Shown: positions 1-5,661 of the stretch, piece by piece | Position numbering within the stretch: position 1 is the stretch's first letter | Layout of the letters: every line of letters starts with the position of its first letter | Origin: Clostridiales bacterium | GTDB lineage: Bacteria > Bacillota > Clostridia > Oscillospirales > Oscillospiraceae | Length of the DNA: 8,867 nucleotides | Direction: 5' to 3' | NCBI GenBank assembly: GCA_021205375.1 | Contig: JAJPXR010000216.1 | Coordinates: 1-8,867, forward strand | The notes under the pieces: model-generated | What the model was told of the DNA's origin: nothing | Database searches by the model: none | What the model saw: the letters and a program-made list of their open reading frames with translations, nothing else | Made by a program: the position numbers and the translations under genes

Positions 1-84
1 ATGGTGGAGGGGTTTCTCGCCGGAAATGCTGGTAAGGCTGATTCAAAGGGATATCAAAAAAACTTTTTTTTCCAGCCGCCGCTT

Positions 85-131
85 CCGGCCCCGCCGCAGC
101 GGGGCCGGGCTAGCTGCTGCTGAAAGCAGCA
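85..131. other. Two consecutive hairpins, possible terminator
   Basis: The first hairpin is a perfect 10-bp stem, CCGGCCCCGC (85-94) paired with GCGGGGCCGG (99-108), closed by a CGCA tetraloop. The second is TGCTGCT (115-121) paired with AGCAGCA (125-131), followed on the plus strand by a T-rich but interrupted tract. Together they could stop plus-strand transcription, but the downstream tract is not a clean U-run, so the terminator role is an inference. Confidence 0.45.
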
Positions 132-191
132 TCTTTATCTTTATCTTTATCATTTTCTTTCTCTCTATCATTATCACTATCATTCTCATTA
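132..191. repeat. Degenerate hexamer tandem tract (TCNNTN)x10
   Basis: Ten hexamers in strict phase, each beginning TC and most with T at position 5. The first three are identical (TCTTTA), then variants such as TCATTA, TCACTA and TCATTC follow. Read on the minus strand, each hexamer is two codons: an acidic residue (Asp/Glu) followed by Asn, Ser, Lys or Arg. The pattern therefore becomes a run of alternating acidic-polar dipeptides, discussed in the findings. The tract could be a slipped-strand microsatellite or the remnant of a coding low-complexity tail. Confidence 0.6.
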
Positions 192-295
192 TCGGCTTTT
201 TTGGGTTTTCGCCGGTTGCAATGGCTTACGCCGGGTTCCCGAAAAACCCAATGGGTTTCGTTGGGTTTCCGCTGGTTTTCCCCCGCAACAAAGTA

Positions 296-328
296 CGCCC
301 CCAGGCAAATCGCCTGGGGGCGCTTTTT
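296..328 (+). terminator. Intrinsic terminator facing right
   Basis: A perfect 11-bp GC-rich stem, CGCCCCCAGGC (296-306) paired with GCCTGGGGGCG (312-322), has a 5-nt loop (AAATC) and is followed by C and five Ts. This is a textbook rho-independent terminator for plus-strand transcription. On the minus strand the sequence after the stem is only weakly T-rich, so it is a poor terminator for the radical SAM gene to its right. No plus-strand gene upstream is visible in the window. Confidence 0.75.
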
Positions 329-422
329 CGCGTCACTGGAGGAAGAACGCGGATATTGGTTGGGTTGACGTCACCGTCATGGCTGCTTCAAAGGTACAAC
401 CGCAAAAGTTCGCACTTTCTGA

Positions 423-450
423 CTAACAGCTAAGAGCTAACGGCTAACAG
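423..450. repeat. Four-unit 7-bp tandem repeat after a stop codon
   Basis: Four in-phase heptamers: CTAACAG, CTAAGAG, CTAACGG and again CTAACAG. They begin one base downstream of the radical SAM stop codon (TGA, 454-452 on the minus strand). A second, different 7-bp array sits just after the stop codon of the TSUP-fusion gene (3958-3985), so the position looks recurrent. Confidence 0.7.
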
Positions 451-451
451 C

Positions 452-1822
452 TCATTTCCCCGCTTTCGCTGCCTGAACCGGGAAATCCCGCTCCCACAGC
501 TCATCCGCGGTCCCGGCCCAGTTCTCAGCATAGGGGGTGGTCCGGTCGCAGAGGTCGTCCACGTTCTCCGGGCTTTCGTACTCGGTACTGTGAGCGCCGC
601 TCTCGTGGACCATCATCCGCAGCTTCTCCGGGTTCTCCAGCATGGGGCAGGGCCGCAGCAGGTTCTTGTTGAAGGGCTGGTTGTCGTGGTAGGCCATGAA
701 CAGGGGGTTCTTCAGCGCCTGGAGCAGGGAGACCTCATGGATGTTGGAGTCGGAATAGTGGACGAAGGCGCAAGGCTCTACGTCGCCCTTGGCGTTGATG
801 TGCAGGTACATCCGGCCACCGGCGATGCAGCCGCCCACGTGGGGGCCGTCGTTCTGGAAGTCGATGGTGAACAGGGCCTTGCTCTGGCGGTAGTCGATGA
901 GCCGCTGGCGGACCACAGAGCGCTGCTCCGGATCAGGCAGCAGGGCGGGGACGGCTCCGGCACCCACCGGCATATAGTGGAAGAACCAGGCGAACAGCGC
1001 GCCGCTGTCGATGACGTAGTCGATGAACTTCTCGCTGGTGACCACGTCGTAGTTGGCGCTGGTGTAGCAGATGGAGATGCCAAAGGGCAGCCCGTGGGAT
1101 TTCAGCAGATCCATGGCCTGGTGGACCTTCTGATAGACCCCCTGGCCCCGGCGGGCGTCGTTGGCCTCCTCGAAGCCCTCCAGACTGATGGCGGGCAGGA
1201 AGTTTTTCACCCGCAGCATCTCCTGGCAGAACTCCTCGTCGATAAGGGTGCCGTTGGTGAAGGACAGGAACTCACAGTCCGGGTGCATCTCACACAGCTT
1301 GATGATGTCCTTCTTCCGCACCAGCGGCTCGCCGCCGGTGAACAGGTACATATAGGTGCCCAGCTCCTTGCCCTGGCTGACGATGGAATCCAGGTCCTCC
1401 AGGGTCAGGTTCAGCCGGTTGCCGTACTCCGCCGCCCAGCAGCCGGTGCAGTGGAGGTTGCACGCAGAGGTGGGGTCCACCAGCATGGCCCAGGGCACGT
1501 TGCAGCCTTCCCGCTGGGCGGTCTCCTGCTGGGTGACGGAGCCGCTGAGGGTGGCGTTGATGAGGAAGTTCTCAAAGGCCGTCTGCCGCACGCCGGGGTC
1601 CAGTTGGTAGAGCCGCAGCATCAGTTGATACCAGTTGCCCTTCTCGTCAATGGCCTTGCGGACGGCGTCCCTGGCCTCCTTATAGTAGTCGTCCGGGGAA
1701 AGCCGGTCGATCAGCGCCATCAGCTTGGGGATGTTTTCCTCCGGATTGCCCTCCAGATAGTTCAGCGCCTGTTTGAGGACGAAGGTCTGCATGGCCTCCT
1801 TGAATGACTTTTTCTTGCCCAT
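452..1822 (-). CDS. Radical SAM/SPASM domain protein, substrate unknown
   Basis: A 456-residue radical SAM enzyme. The motif CNLHCTGC places the three cluster-binding cysteines at C121, C125 and C128. The SAM-contacting GGEP follows at 163-166, with a typical core (SLEG at 213-216) after it. Near the C-terminus, C332, C351 and C392 (in PCPM), with C425 beyond, resemble a SPASM/twitch domain holding an extra 4Fe-4S cluster. Residues 1-110 are a mostly helical extension not found in the minimal family. Family knowledge says such proteins cleave S-adenosylmethionine to start radical chemistry, often on a peptide or cofactor precursor. No precursor peptide or partner gene is visible here, so the substrate is unknown. 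The ATG is chosen because AAGGAG lies 9 bases upstream and a consensus -10 box lies about 40 bases further. The gene stands alone. Confidence 0.9.
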   Translation of the reverse strand: MGKKKSFKEAMQTFVLKQALNYLEGNPEENIPKLMALIDRLSPDDYYKEARDAVRKAIDEKGNWYQLMLRLYQLDPGVRQTAFENFLINATLSGSVTQQETAQREGCNVPWAMLVDPTSACNLHCTGCWAAEYGNRLNLTLEDLDSIVSQGKELGTYMYLFTGGEPLVRKKDIIKLCEMHPDCEFLSFTNGTLIDEEFCQEMLRVKNFLPAISLEGFEEANDARRGQGVYQKVHQAMDLLKSHGLPFGISICYTSANYDVVTSEKFIDYVIDSGALFAWFFHYMPVGAGAVPALLPDPEQRSVVRQRLIDYRQSKALFTIDFQNDGPHVGGCIAGGRMYLHINAKGDVEPCAFVHYSDSNIHEVSLLQALKNPLFMAYHDNQPFNKNLLRPCPMLENPEKLRMMVHESGAHSTEYESPENVDDLCDRTTPYAENWAGTADELWERDFPVQAAKAGK

Positions 1823-1869
1823 TTATTTGTACTCCTTTTCCGGCAGTGCCGTATCTATTTTGTGTTTCG

Positions 1870-1898
1870 ATTATAACGAAAACAGGGAAAAAAGGCAC
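1870..1898 (-). promoter_or_regulatory. Vegetative promoter of the radical SAM gene
   Basis: A perfect minus-strand TATAAT lies at 1875-1870. With a 17-base spacer the -35 position reads GTGCCT, only 3 of 6 to consensus. Transcription would start near 1863, giving a leader of about 40 bases with a small palindrome (CGGCA/TGCCG) and the AAGGAG ribosome site. The strong -10 and weak -35 suggest either an activator or the upstream palindrome helping, but this is an inference. Confidence 0.6.
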
Positions 1899-1923
1899 GG
1901 TACAGCCGGGGGAAATAGTCGAA

Positions 1924-1984
1924 AAAGGGGACATTTGTCCCAAAACGCCGCGTTTTGGGACAAAAAAGGAAGATTGTCCCCTTT
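1924..1984. repeat. Nested palindrome with two alternative foldings
   Basis: The outer arms AAAGGGGACA (1924-1933) and TGTCCCCTTT (1975-1984) pair perfectly over 10 bp. Inside, TTGTCCCAAAACG (1935-1947) pairs perfectly with CGTTTTGGGACAA (1951-1963), extended by one more pair, with a 3-base loop. The core GGGACA/TGTCCC occurs four times in alternating orientation. The sequence can therefore also fold as two small side-by-side hairpins (1928-1933 with 1936-1941, and 1957-1962 with 1975-1980). It lies just upstream of the radical SAM promoter, outside the predicted transcript. It may be a mobile palindromic repeat, a protein-binding site, or a structured RNA from an unseen transcript. Confidence 0.7.
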
Positions 1985-2126
1985 GGACGAAAAACGCGGC
2001 AATTTGTTTCCTTCGCAGGACGAAAGAGAGGCTTTTACCGTTCAAAGCCTTGCAAAAAACACGGAATAAGAATATAGTAGTAATATACAGCATTTTTACA
2101 GTAGGGATACAAACGGAGTTCCAGGG

Positions 2127-2190
2127 AAACCCCTCCGTCGCGGCTTACGCCGCGCCACCTCCCCTTTCAGGGGAGGCAAGAGGGGTGGTC
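2127..2190. repeat. Palindromic repeat copy A (forward)
   Basis: Its first 51 bases (2127-2177) are a perfect inverted copy of 2358-2408 (copy B). It folds into two hairpins: CGCGGC/GCCGCG around TTAC, and CCTCCCCT/AGGGGAGG around TTC. The ends ACCCCT and AGGGGT can close the whole element into a clover shape. The tail after the core (GGTGGTCAGTTGCGGAA and on to about 2211) is similar to the tail of copy D, so A and D look like one subfamily. No transposase is nearby. Confidence 0.85.
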
Positions 2191-2340
2191 AGTTGCGGAA
2201 TGATAGCTCTCCGAGGAAAGATGGTATAACATTGAACAAAACTTTTCCTTGCAAATCCCTAATAAAGAAGATAAAAAGAGGCTAATTCGCCATTTTGCAA
2301 AAAAACTTGTGTTCTCTTGGGGAAAACGCAGAGCAGCCGA

Positions 2341-2408
2341 CAAGCACTATCTCCCTCGCCTCCCCTGAAAGGGGAGGTGGCGCGGCGTAAGCCGCGACGG
2401 AGGGGTTT
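2341..2408. repeat. Palindromic repeat copy B (reverse)
   Basis: Reverse-orientation copy whose 51-base core (2358-2408) is identical to copy A read on the other strand. The left tail, AGCACTATC followed by a C-rich segment, is shared with copy C, so B and C form a second subfamily. It ends 25 bases before the ribosome binding site of the TSUP-fusion gene, so it very probably lies in that gene's 5' leader. There its two hairpins could affect translation or mRNA stability (inference). Confidence 0.85.
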
Positions 2409-2445
2409 CACCACTTCACAGACATATAAAAACGGAGGGCCACCT

Positions 2446-3951
2446 ATGGAATACTTTTGGTACATCATCGCAGCGTTGGGCGCGGGAGTTGGAACGGGAC
2501 TGGCGGGCCTGTCGGCGGCCACGGTGATGGTGCCGATTTTGATCGTCCTCTGCCCCTCCTTCGGTGGGGAGTACGGGGCGTATCAGGCCACGGCCAGCGC
2601 CCTGGCTTCGGACATCCTCGGCTCCGCCGTCACCTCCTCGGTCTACGCCCGGAACAAGAACATCGACCTGAAACACGGCTGGGTCATGCTGGTCTGCATC
2701 ATCTCCCTGAGCGCCGTGGGCAGCTACGCCGCCTATCTGGTGGGCAACGTGGTGTTGGGGGGCTTCACGCTGGTGCTGACCTTTGGCATCGGCATCCGTT
2801 TCCTCGTCAAGCCGGACACCTCCAAGCCGGGGGCGGACACCTCCAGCGTCCGGCTGGGCGTGAAGGAAGTGGCCATCTCCCTGTTCTTCGGCCTGACCAT
2901 CGGCTTCGGCACCGGCTTTGTGGGCACCGGTGGCGGTATGATGATGCTGGTGGTGTTCACCGCCTTCCTAGGCTACGACCTGAAAAGCGCCGTGGGCACC
3001 AGTACGTTTATCATGACCTTCACCGCCCTCATCGGCTTTATCAGCCATTCGGTCATTCACCCGGCCATCATCCTGGAGCGGTGGAACGTGCTGTTGGTGT
3101 GCATCGTGGTGGCGACGCTGGCGAGCCAGTTCTCCGCCCAGTTCGCCAACCGGGTGGACAGCAAGACGGTGGGCCTGACCACAGGCGTGATTTTGACCAT
3201 CCTGGGCGGCTCCATGATTTATTTGAACTACTTCCGGGACGTGGCGCTGCCGCCCCTGGCGGCGGAGCTGCTGCGCACTTTGGTGGTGCTGGTGGTCTTT
3301 CTGGCGGTGGCGGTGGGACTTGCGTTGCTGTGCTTCTGGCGGTTCCATGTGGACGGCGAGGCCCGGCGGAAGGTGCTGCACACCATCGCCTTCCTCATCC
3401 TGCTGGTGGTGGTGCTGGCCTCGACCCACTGGTACGTCCCCGCGCTGGTGTGTCTGCTGTTCGCGGCGGCAGTTTACCCGGTGCTGCGGCTGTTTGAGGG
3501 CCGTCCCGCCTACACCAGCCTGTTCCAGGAGCGCTCCGGCGGCGAGGTGCGGAAAAGTCTGGTGCTGCTCTTCGGCTCCACGGCGGCGCTCATCGCCTTG
3601 TACTGGGGGGCGCTGGATTCCGAAAAAACGGTGGTGGCGGCGATTTTGGCCTGGGGCCTTGGGGACATGACCGCCGCTCTGGTGGGCAAGCGCTGCGGGC
3701 GGCACAAGCTCCGCCTGCCCTTGGCGGACCCCAACAAGTCAAGGGAGGGCAGCGGCGCCATGTACGGCGTGGCGTTTGTGGCGGCGTTCCTCGTCCTGCT
3801 GCTGTGGGGGACCGACGGCACCAAGGCCCTGACCGCCGCCCTGCTGGGCGCGGCAGCCGCCACCTGCACCGAGGCCGTCACCCGGAACGGCTACGACACC
3901 GTCACCACGCCCTGGGCCGCGGCGGTGGTGATTTGGGCGGCGTGTTTGTGA
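2446..3951 (+). CDS. TSUP (TauE/SafE) permease fused to polyprenol/phytol-kinase-like domain
   Basis: A 501-residue integral membrane protein with two parts. Residues 1-265 have the two-repeat TauE/SafE (TSUP) design: GVGTGLAGLSA in the first half and GFGTGFVGTGGGMM plus SAVGTSTFIMT in the second, about eight membrane segments. TSUP proteins export or import small sulfur compounds or organic anions and normally end there. Residues 275-501 add more membrane segments and the signature of CTP-dependent dolichol/phytol kinases (SEC59/VTE5 type): RRKVLH at 307-312, GLGDMTAALVGKRCG at 404-418, KSREGS at 431-436, and a late E476...GYDTVTTP (482-489). The start at 2446 has GGAGGG 6 bases upstream; the frame is open back to 2317, but that part translates repeat B. 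Neither substrate is known. A sequencing artefact joining two genes is unlikely because the frame is continuous through the linker. Confidence 0.85.
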   Translation: MEYFWYIIAALGAGVGTGLAGLSAATVMVPILIVLCPSFGGEYGAYQATASALASDILGSAVTSSVYARNKNIDLKHGWVMLVCIISLSAVGSYAAYLVGNVVLGGFTLVLTFGIGIRFLVKPDTSKPGADTSSVRLGVKEVAISLFFGLTIGFGTGFVGTGGGMMMLVVFTAFLGYDLKSAVGTSTFIMTFTALIGFISHSVIHPAIILERWNVLLVCIVVATLASQFSAQFANRVDSKTVGLTTGVILTILGGSMIYLNYFRDVALPPLAAELLRTLVVLVVFLAVAVGLALLCFWRFHVDGEARRKVLHTIAFLILLVVVLASTHWYVPALVCLLFAAAVYPVLRLFEGRPAYTSLFQERSGGEVRKSLVLLFGSTAALIALYWGALDSEKTVVAAILAWGLGDMTAALVGKRCGRHKLRLPLADPNKSREGSGAMYGVAFVAAFLVLLLWGTDGTKALTAALLGAAAATCTEAVTRNGYDTVTTPWAAAVVIWAACL

Positions 3952-3957
3952 GAATTT

Positions 3958-3985
3958 GCAATTAGCAATTAGCAATGTGCAATGG
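3958..3985. repeat. Four-unit 7-bp tandem repeat after the TSUP-fusion stop
   Basis: Two GCAATTA units, then GCAATGT and GCAATGG, in strict 7-base phase, starting 6 bases after the TGA stop. Together with the CTAACAG-type array after the radical SAM stop codon, it shows short heptamer arrays directly downstream of coding sequences twice in this window. Confidence 0.7.
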
Positions 3986-4045
3986 CCGGGGTTGCAGCCG
4001 TGGTGGGAGAAATTTGCGCAACGCTGGGCAAAATCGCTGGCGAAT

Positions 4046-4117
4046 CAATAAGCACTATCCCCCCTTGCCTCCCCTGAAAGGGGAGGTGGCACGGCGTAAG
4101 CCGTGACGGAGGGGTTT
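4046..4117. repeat. Palindromic repeat copy C (reverse)
   Basis: Same orientation and subfamily as copy B, sharing the AGCACTATC tail. Across the 51-base core (4067-4117) it differs from B at only two positions, A4091 for G2382 and T4104 for C2395. These are the two partners of one pair in the CACGGC/GCCGTG hairpin, so pairing is kept. Copies B and C are direct repeats on either side of the TSUP-fusion gene. Confidence 0.85.
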
Positions 4118-4214
4118 TTGCTCTCTTGCCACTTTGTTTATCGTTCAACAACAGAGCAGTTCGTTTTGGTTCATGAGTATATTTACTTTGCCAGGAGGAA
4201 GTTTTTTCCGTGGT

Positions 4215-4320
4215 AAACCCCTCCGCCACCGCCAGAGGCGGCGGCCCTCCTCCGCCGTCAAGCGGCACTTCCGGGGCTTTGCCCCTCCCTGCCCTTTCAG
4301 GGGAGGCAAGAGAGGTGGTC
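4215..4320. repeat. Palindromic repeat copy D, expanded (forward)
   Basis: It begins AAACCCCTCCG like copy A and ends with TTTCAGGGGAGGCAAGAG plus the GGTGGTCA tail like A. Between the two, the single CGCGGC hairpin is replaced by a longer segment able to form CCGCC/GGCGG and GGGGC/GCCCC hairpins. The second main hairpin carries one mismatch relative to A (CTGCCC in place of CTCCCC). The tail similarity to copy A extends to about 4345. Confidence 0.75.
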
Positions 4321-4397
4321 AATTACAGAACGGTAGTGCTCATGGGAAGCTGTACTGAAAACACAAACGAATATTTTCCGTTCCCGTCCTCTCCCAC

Positions 4398-4426
4398 TGG
4401 AAAATCCCCCGCGCCTGTGGTATCAT
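4398..4426 (+). promoter_or_regulatory. Predicted galM promoter
   Basis: TGGAAA (4398-4403, 4 of 6 to TTGACA) and TATCAT (4421-4426, 5 of 6 to TATAAT) are separated by exactly 17 bases. A start near 4433 would leave a leader of about 36 bases that includes the AGGAGG site at 4456-4461. I see no operator palindrome or CcpA-like box, so regulation is not evident. Confidence 0.5.
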
Positions 4427-4468
4427 AACACCATAGCATGACAACTCGATTCAACAGGAGGAACTCCC

Positions 4469-5512
4469 ATGACCATCACCGCTTCTCCCTTCGGCGTCAC
4501 CGCCTCCGGCGCGGCCGTCACCTGCTACACCATGACCAACGACAACGGCATGACCGTCAAGGTGCTGGACCGGGGCTGCATCGTCCAGTCCATCGTCGTG
4601 CCGGACAAAAACGGCAAACCCGTGGACGTGGCCCTGGGCTACGACACCGTGGCCGCCTACGAAGCCGGGACCTGCTTCTACGGGGCCTTTGTGGGCCGCT
4701 TCGCCAACCGCATCGGCGGCAGCCGCTTCGTCCTGAACGGCGAACCCGTCCAACTGACCCCCAACGAAGGCCCCAACCACCTCCACGGCGTCTACTGCGG
4801 CAGCTTTTTCTATGCCCAGCCCCAGGGCAACTCCCTTGTGCTGCGCCGCACCAGCCCCGCTGGGGAGGAGGGCTATCCCGGCAAGCTGGAGCTGACCGTC
4901 ACCTACACTCTGACCGACGACAACGCCCTCATCATGGACTATCAGGCCACCGCCGACGCAGACACCGTGGTCAACCTGACCAACCACACCTACTTCAACC
5001 TCTCCGGCCACGACAGCGGCAGCGCCCAGGAGCAGGTGCTGCAAATCAGCGCCTCCAAAGTCACCGCCGTAGGGGAGGGGAGCATCCCCACCGGGGAACA
5101 CTTCGACGTGACCGGCACCCCCTTCGACTTCCGTGTCCCCAAGCCCATTGGCCGGGACCTGGACCTGTCCGACCCCCAACTGGCCCTGACCGACGGCTAT
5201 GACCACAACTTCGTGTTGGACACCGCCGACATGAGCCAGCCCTTCGCCGTGGCCTACAGCCCTGCCACCGGCATCGCCATGGACTGCTACACCACCCAGC
5301 CCGGCGTGCAGTTCTACAACGCCAACTTCGTCCAGGACGACCCCTCCATGGGTCAGGGCAAGGGCGGCGCGGCCTACGCCCAGCGGAGCGCCTTCTGTCT
5401 GGAGACCCAGCACTTCCCGGATTCTCCCAACCAGCCCGGCTTCCCCTCCACCGCGGTCAAGGCCGGGGAGACCTATCACCAGACCACGAAATATCAGTTC
5501 TCCGTCCGCTGA
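4469..5512 (+). CDS. galM: Aldose 1-epimerase (galactose mutarotase)
   Basis: A 347-residue cytoplasmic enzyme that interconverts the alpha and beta anomers of galactose and glucose, the entry step of the Leloir pathway. The length is normal for the family. Recognisable motifs are GRFANRIGG (76-84), NHLHG with H106, TNHTYFNLSG with H173, GYDHNF with D245, and ETQHFPDSPNQ with E312. By comparison with characterised mutarotases, H106 and H173 would hold and protonate the ring oxygen and E312 would act as the base. The start is fixed by AGGAGG (4456-4461) 7 bases upstream and by alignment of the N-terminus. No galK, galT or sugar transporter lies beside it; it appears to be a single-gene unit with its own promoter and a terminator shared with the convergent spoIVA operon. 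Confidence 0.95.
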   Translation: MTITASPFGVTASGAAVTCYTMTNDNGMTVKVLDRGCIVQSIVVPDKNGKPVDVALGYDTVAAYEAGTCFYGAFVGRFANRIGGSRFVLNGEPVQLTPNEGPNHLHGVYCGSFFYAQPQGNSLVLRRTSPAGEEGYPGKLELTVTYTLTDDNALIMDYQATADADTVVNLTNHTYFNLSGHDSGSAQEQVLQISASKVTAVGEGSIPTGEHFDVTGTPFDFRVPKPIGRDLDLSDPQLALTDGYDHNFVLDTADMSQPFAVAYSPATGIAMDCYTTQPGVQFYNANFVQDDPSMGQGKGGAAYAQRSAFCLETQHFPDSPNQPGFPSTAVKAGETYHQTTKYQFSVR

Positions 5513-5526
5513 TTCACGGAAAAACG

Positions 5527-5572
5527 ACAACAGGGTGTAATCTTCGTCTTTGAGATTACACCCTGTTGTTTT
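5527..5572. terminator. Bidirectional terminator between galM and spoIVA
   Basis: A perfect 17-bp stem, ACAACAGGGTGTAATCT (5527-5543) paired with its complement at 5553-5569, has a 9-base loop. A T-run follows on the plus strand (to 5572), and on the minus strand CG plus five Ts follow. It lies 14 bases after the galM stop and about 90 bases after the spoIVA stop, between convergent genes, so it should end both transcripts. Confidence 0.85.
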
Positions 5573-5661
5573 GCGCTTCGGACGATTTCCATCCAACCGC
5601 CGCTCAATAGACCGCCTTTCGCCGGGGACCGCCCAAACACACGGCCCCCGGCCCGTCCCCG

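Larger units (their letters stand above)
1..451. other. Gene-less left edge with hairpins and low-complexity tract
   Basis: I see no credible protein gene in this 451-base stretch. A plus-strand open frame from 26 to 433 exists, but it reads through a hexamer repeat as an Ile/Phe run and through a terminator hairpin. It has no family resemblance and no convincing ribosome binding site, so I treat it as spurious. What the stretch does hold: a perfect 10-bp GC hairpin (85-94 with 99-108, loop CGCA), a 7-bp hairpin (115-121 with 125-131), a TC-led hexamer tract (132-191), GGGTTT-rich short repeats (about 200-285), an intrinsic terminator (296-328) and a 7-bp tandem repeat (423-450). The rightward terminator suggests that a plus-strand transcript enters from outside the window. 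Confidence 0.6.
1823..2445. other. Spacer between divergent radical SAM and TSUP-fusion genes
   Basis: A 623-base gene-less spacer of lower GC than the genes around it. It contains the radical SAM promoter and leader (1823-1898), a nested palindrome (1924-1984), repeat copy A (2127-2190), an AT-rich stretch (2191-2340) that presumably carries the promoter for the TSUP-fusion gene, and repeat copy B (2341-2408), which reaches almost to that gene's ribosome binding site. Several open frames cross this region, but they run through the palindromes and look accidental. Confidence 0.7.
3952..4468. other. Spacer between the TSUP-fusion gene and galM
   Basis: A 517-base stretch without a credible gene. 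It holds a 7-bp tandem repeat (3958-3985), repeat copy C (4046-4117), a 97-base AT-richer segment in which I recognise nothing (4118-4214), the expanded repeat copy D (4215-4320), and the galM promoter and leader (4398-4468). No classical terminator follows the TSUP-fusion gene. On the plus strand, the end of copy C is a GC-rich hairpin region followed by GGGGTTTTT and could serve as one. Confidence 0.65.

Noticed and set aside
1..123. Plus-strand frame from base 1 to TGA at 123, possible end of an upstream gene
   Set aside because: Only 40 codons, proline- and phenylalanine-rich from homopolymer and GC hairpin sequence; nothing recognisable.
366..373. Perfect 8-bp palindrome TGACGTCA
   Set aside because: Short palindrome with no partner site and no nearby promoter; likely chance.
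26..433. Plus-strand open frame of 135 codons at the left edge
   Set aside because: It translates a hexamer microsatellite and a terminator hairpin, has a hydrophobic run due only to the repeat, and has no convincing ribosome site.
590..1807. Plus-strand frame of 405 codons opposite the radical SAM gene
   Set aside because: Antisense shadow; Val/Gly/His/Gln-rich with no family resemblance.
2249..2277. TTGCAA and TAAAAA separated by 17 bases as a promoter for the TSUP-fusion gene
   Set aside because: Each box matches only 4 of 6, in an AT-rich stretch where such pairs are expected by chance; not strong enough to list.
2127..2408. CRISPR-like array from the repeated palindromes
   Set aside because: Copies are inverted as well as direct, irregularly spaced, and separated by a gene; no spacer periodicity or cas genes.
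2317..2445. Longer start for the TSUP-fusion protein (43 extra residues)
   Set aside because: The extra part is a translation of palindromic repeat B; the ATG at 2446 has the ribosome site and begins directly with a membrane segment.
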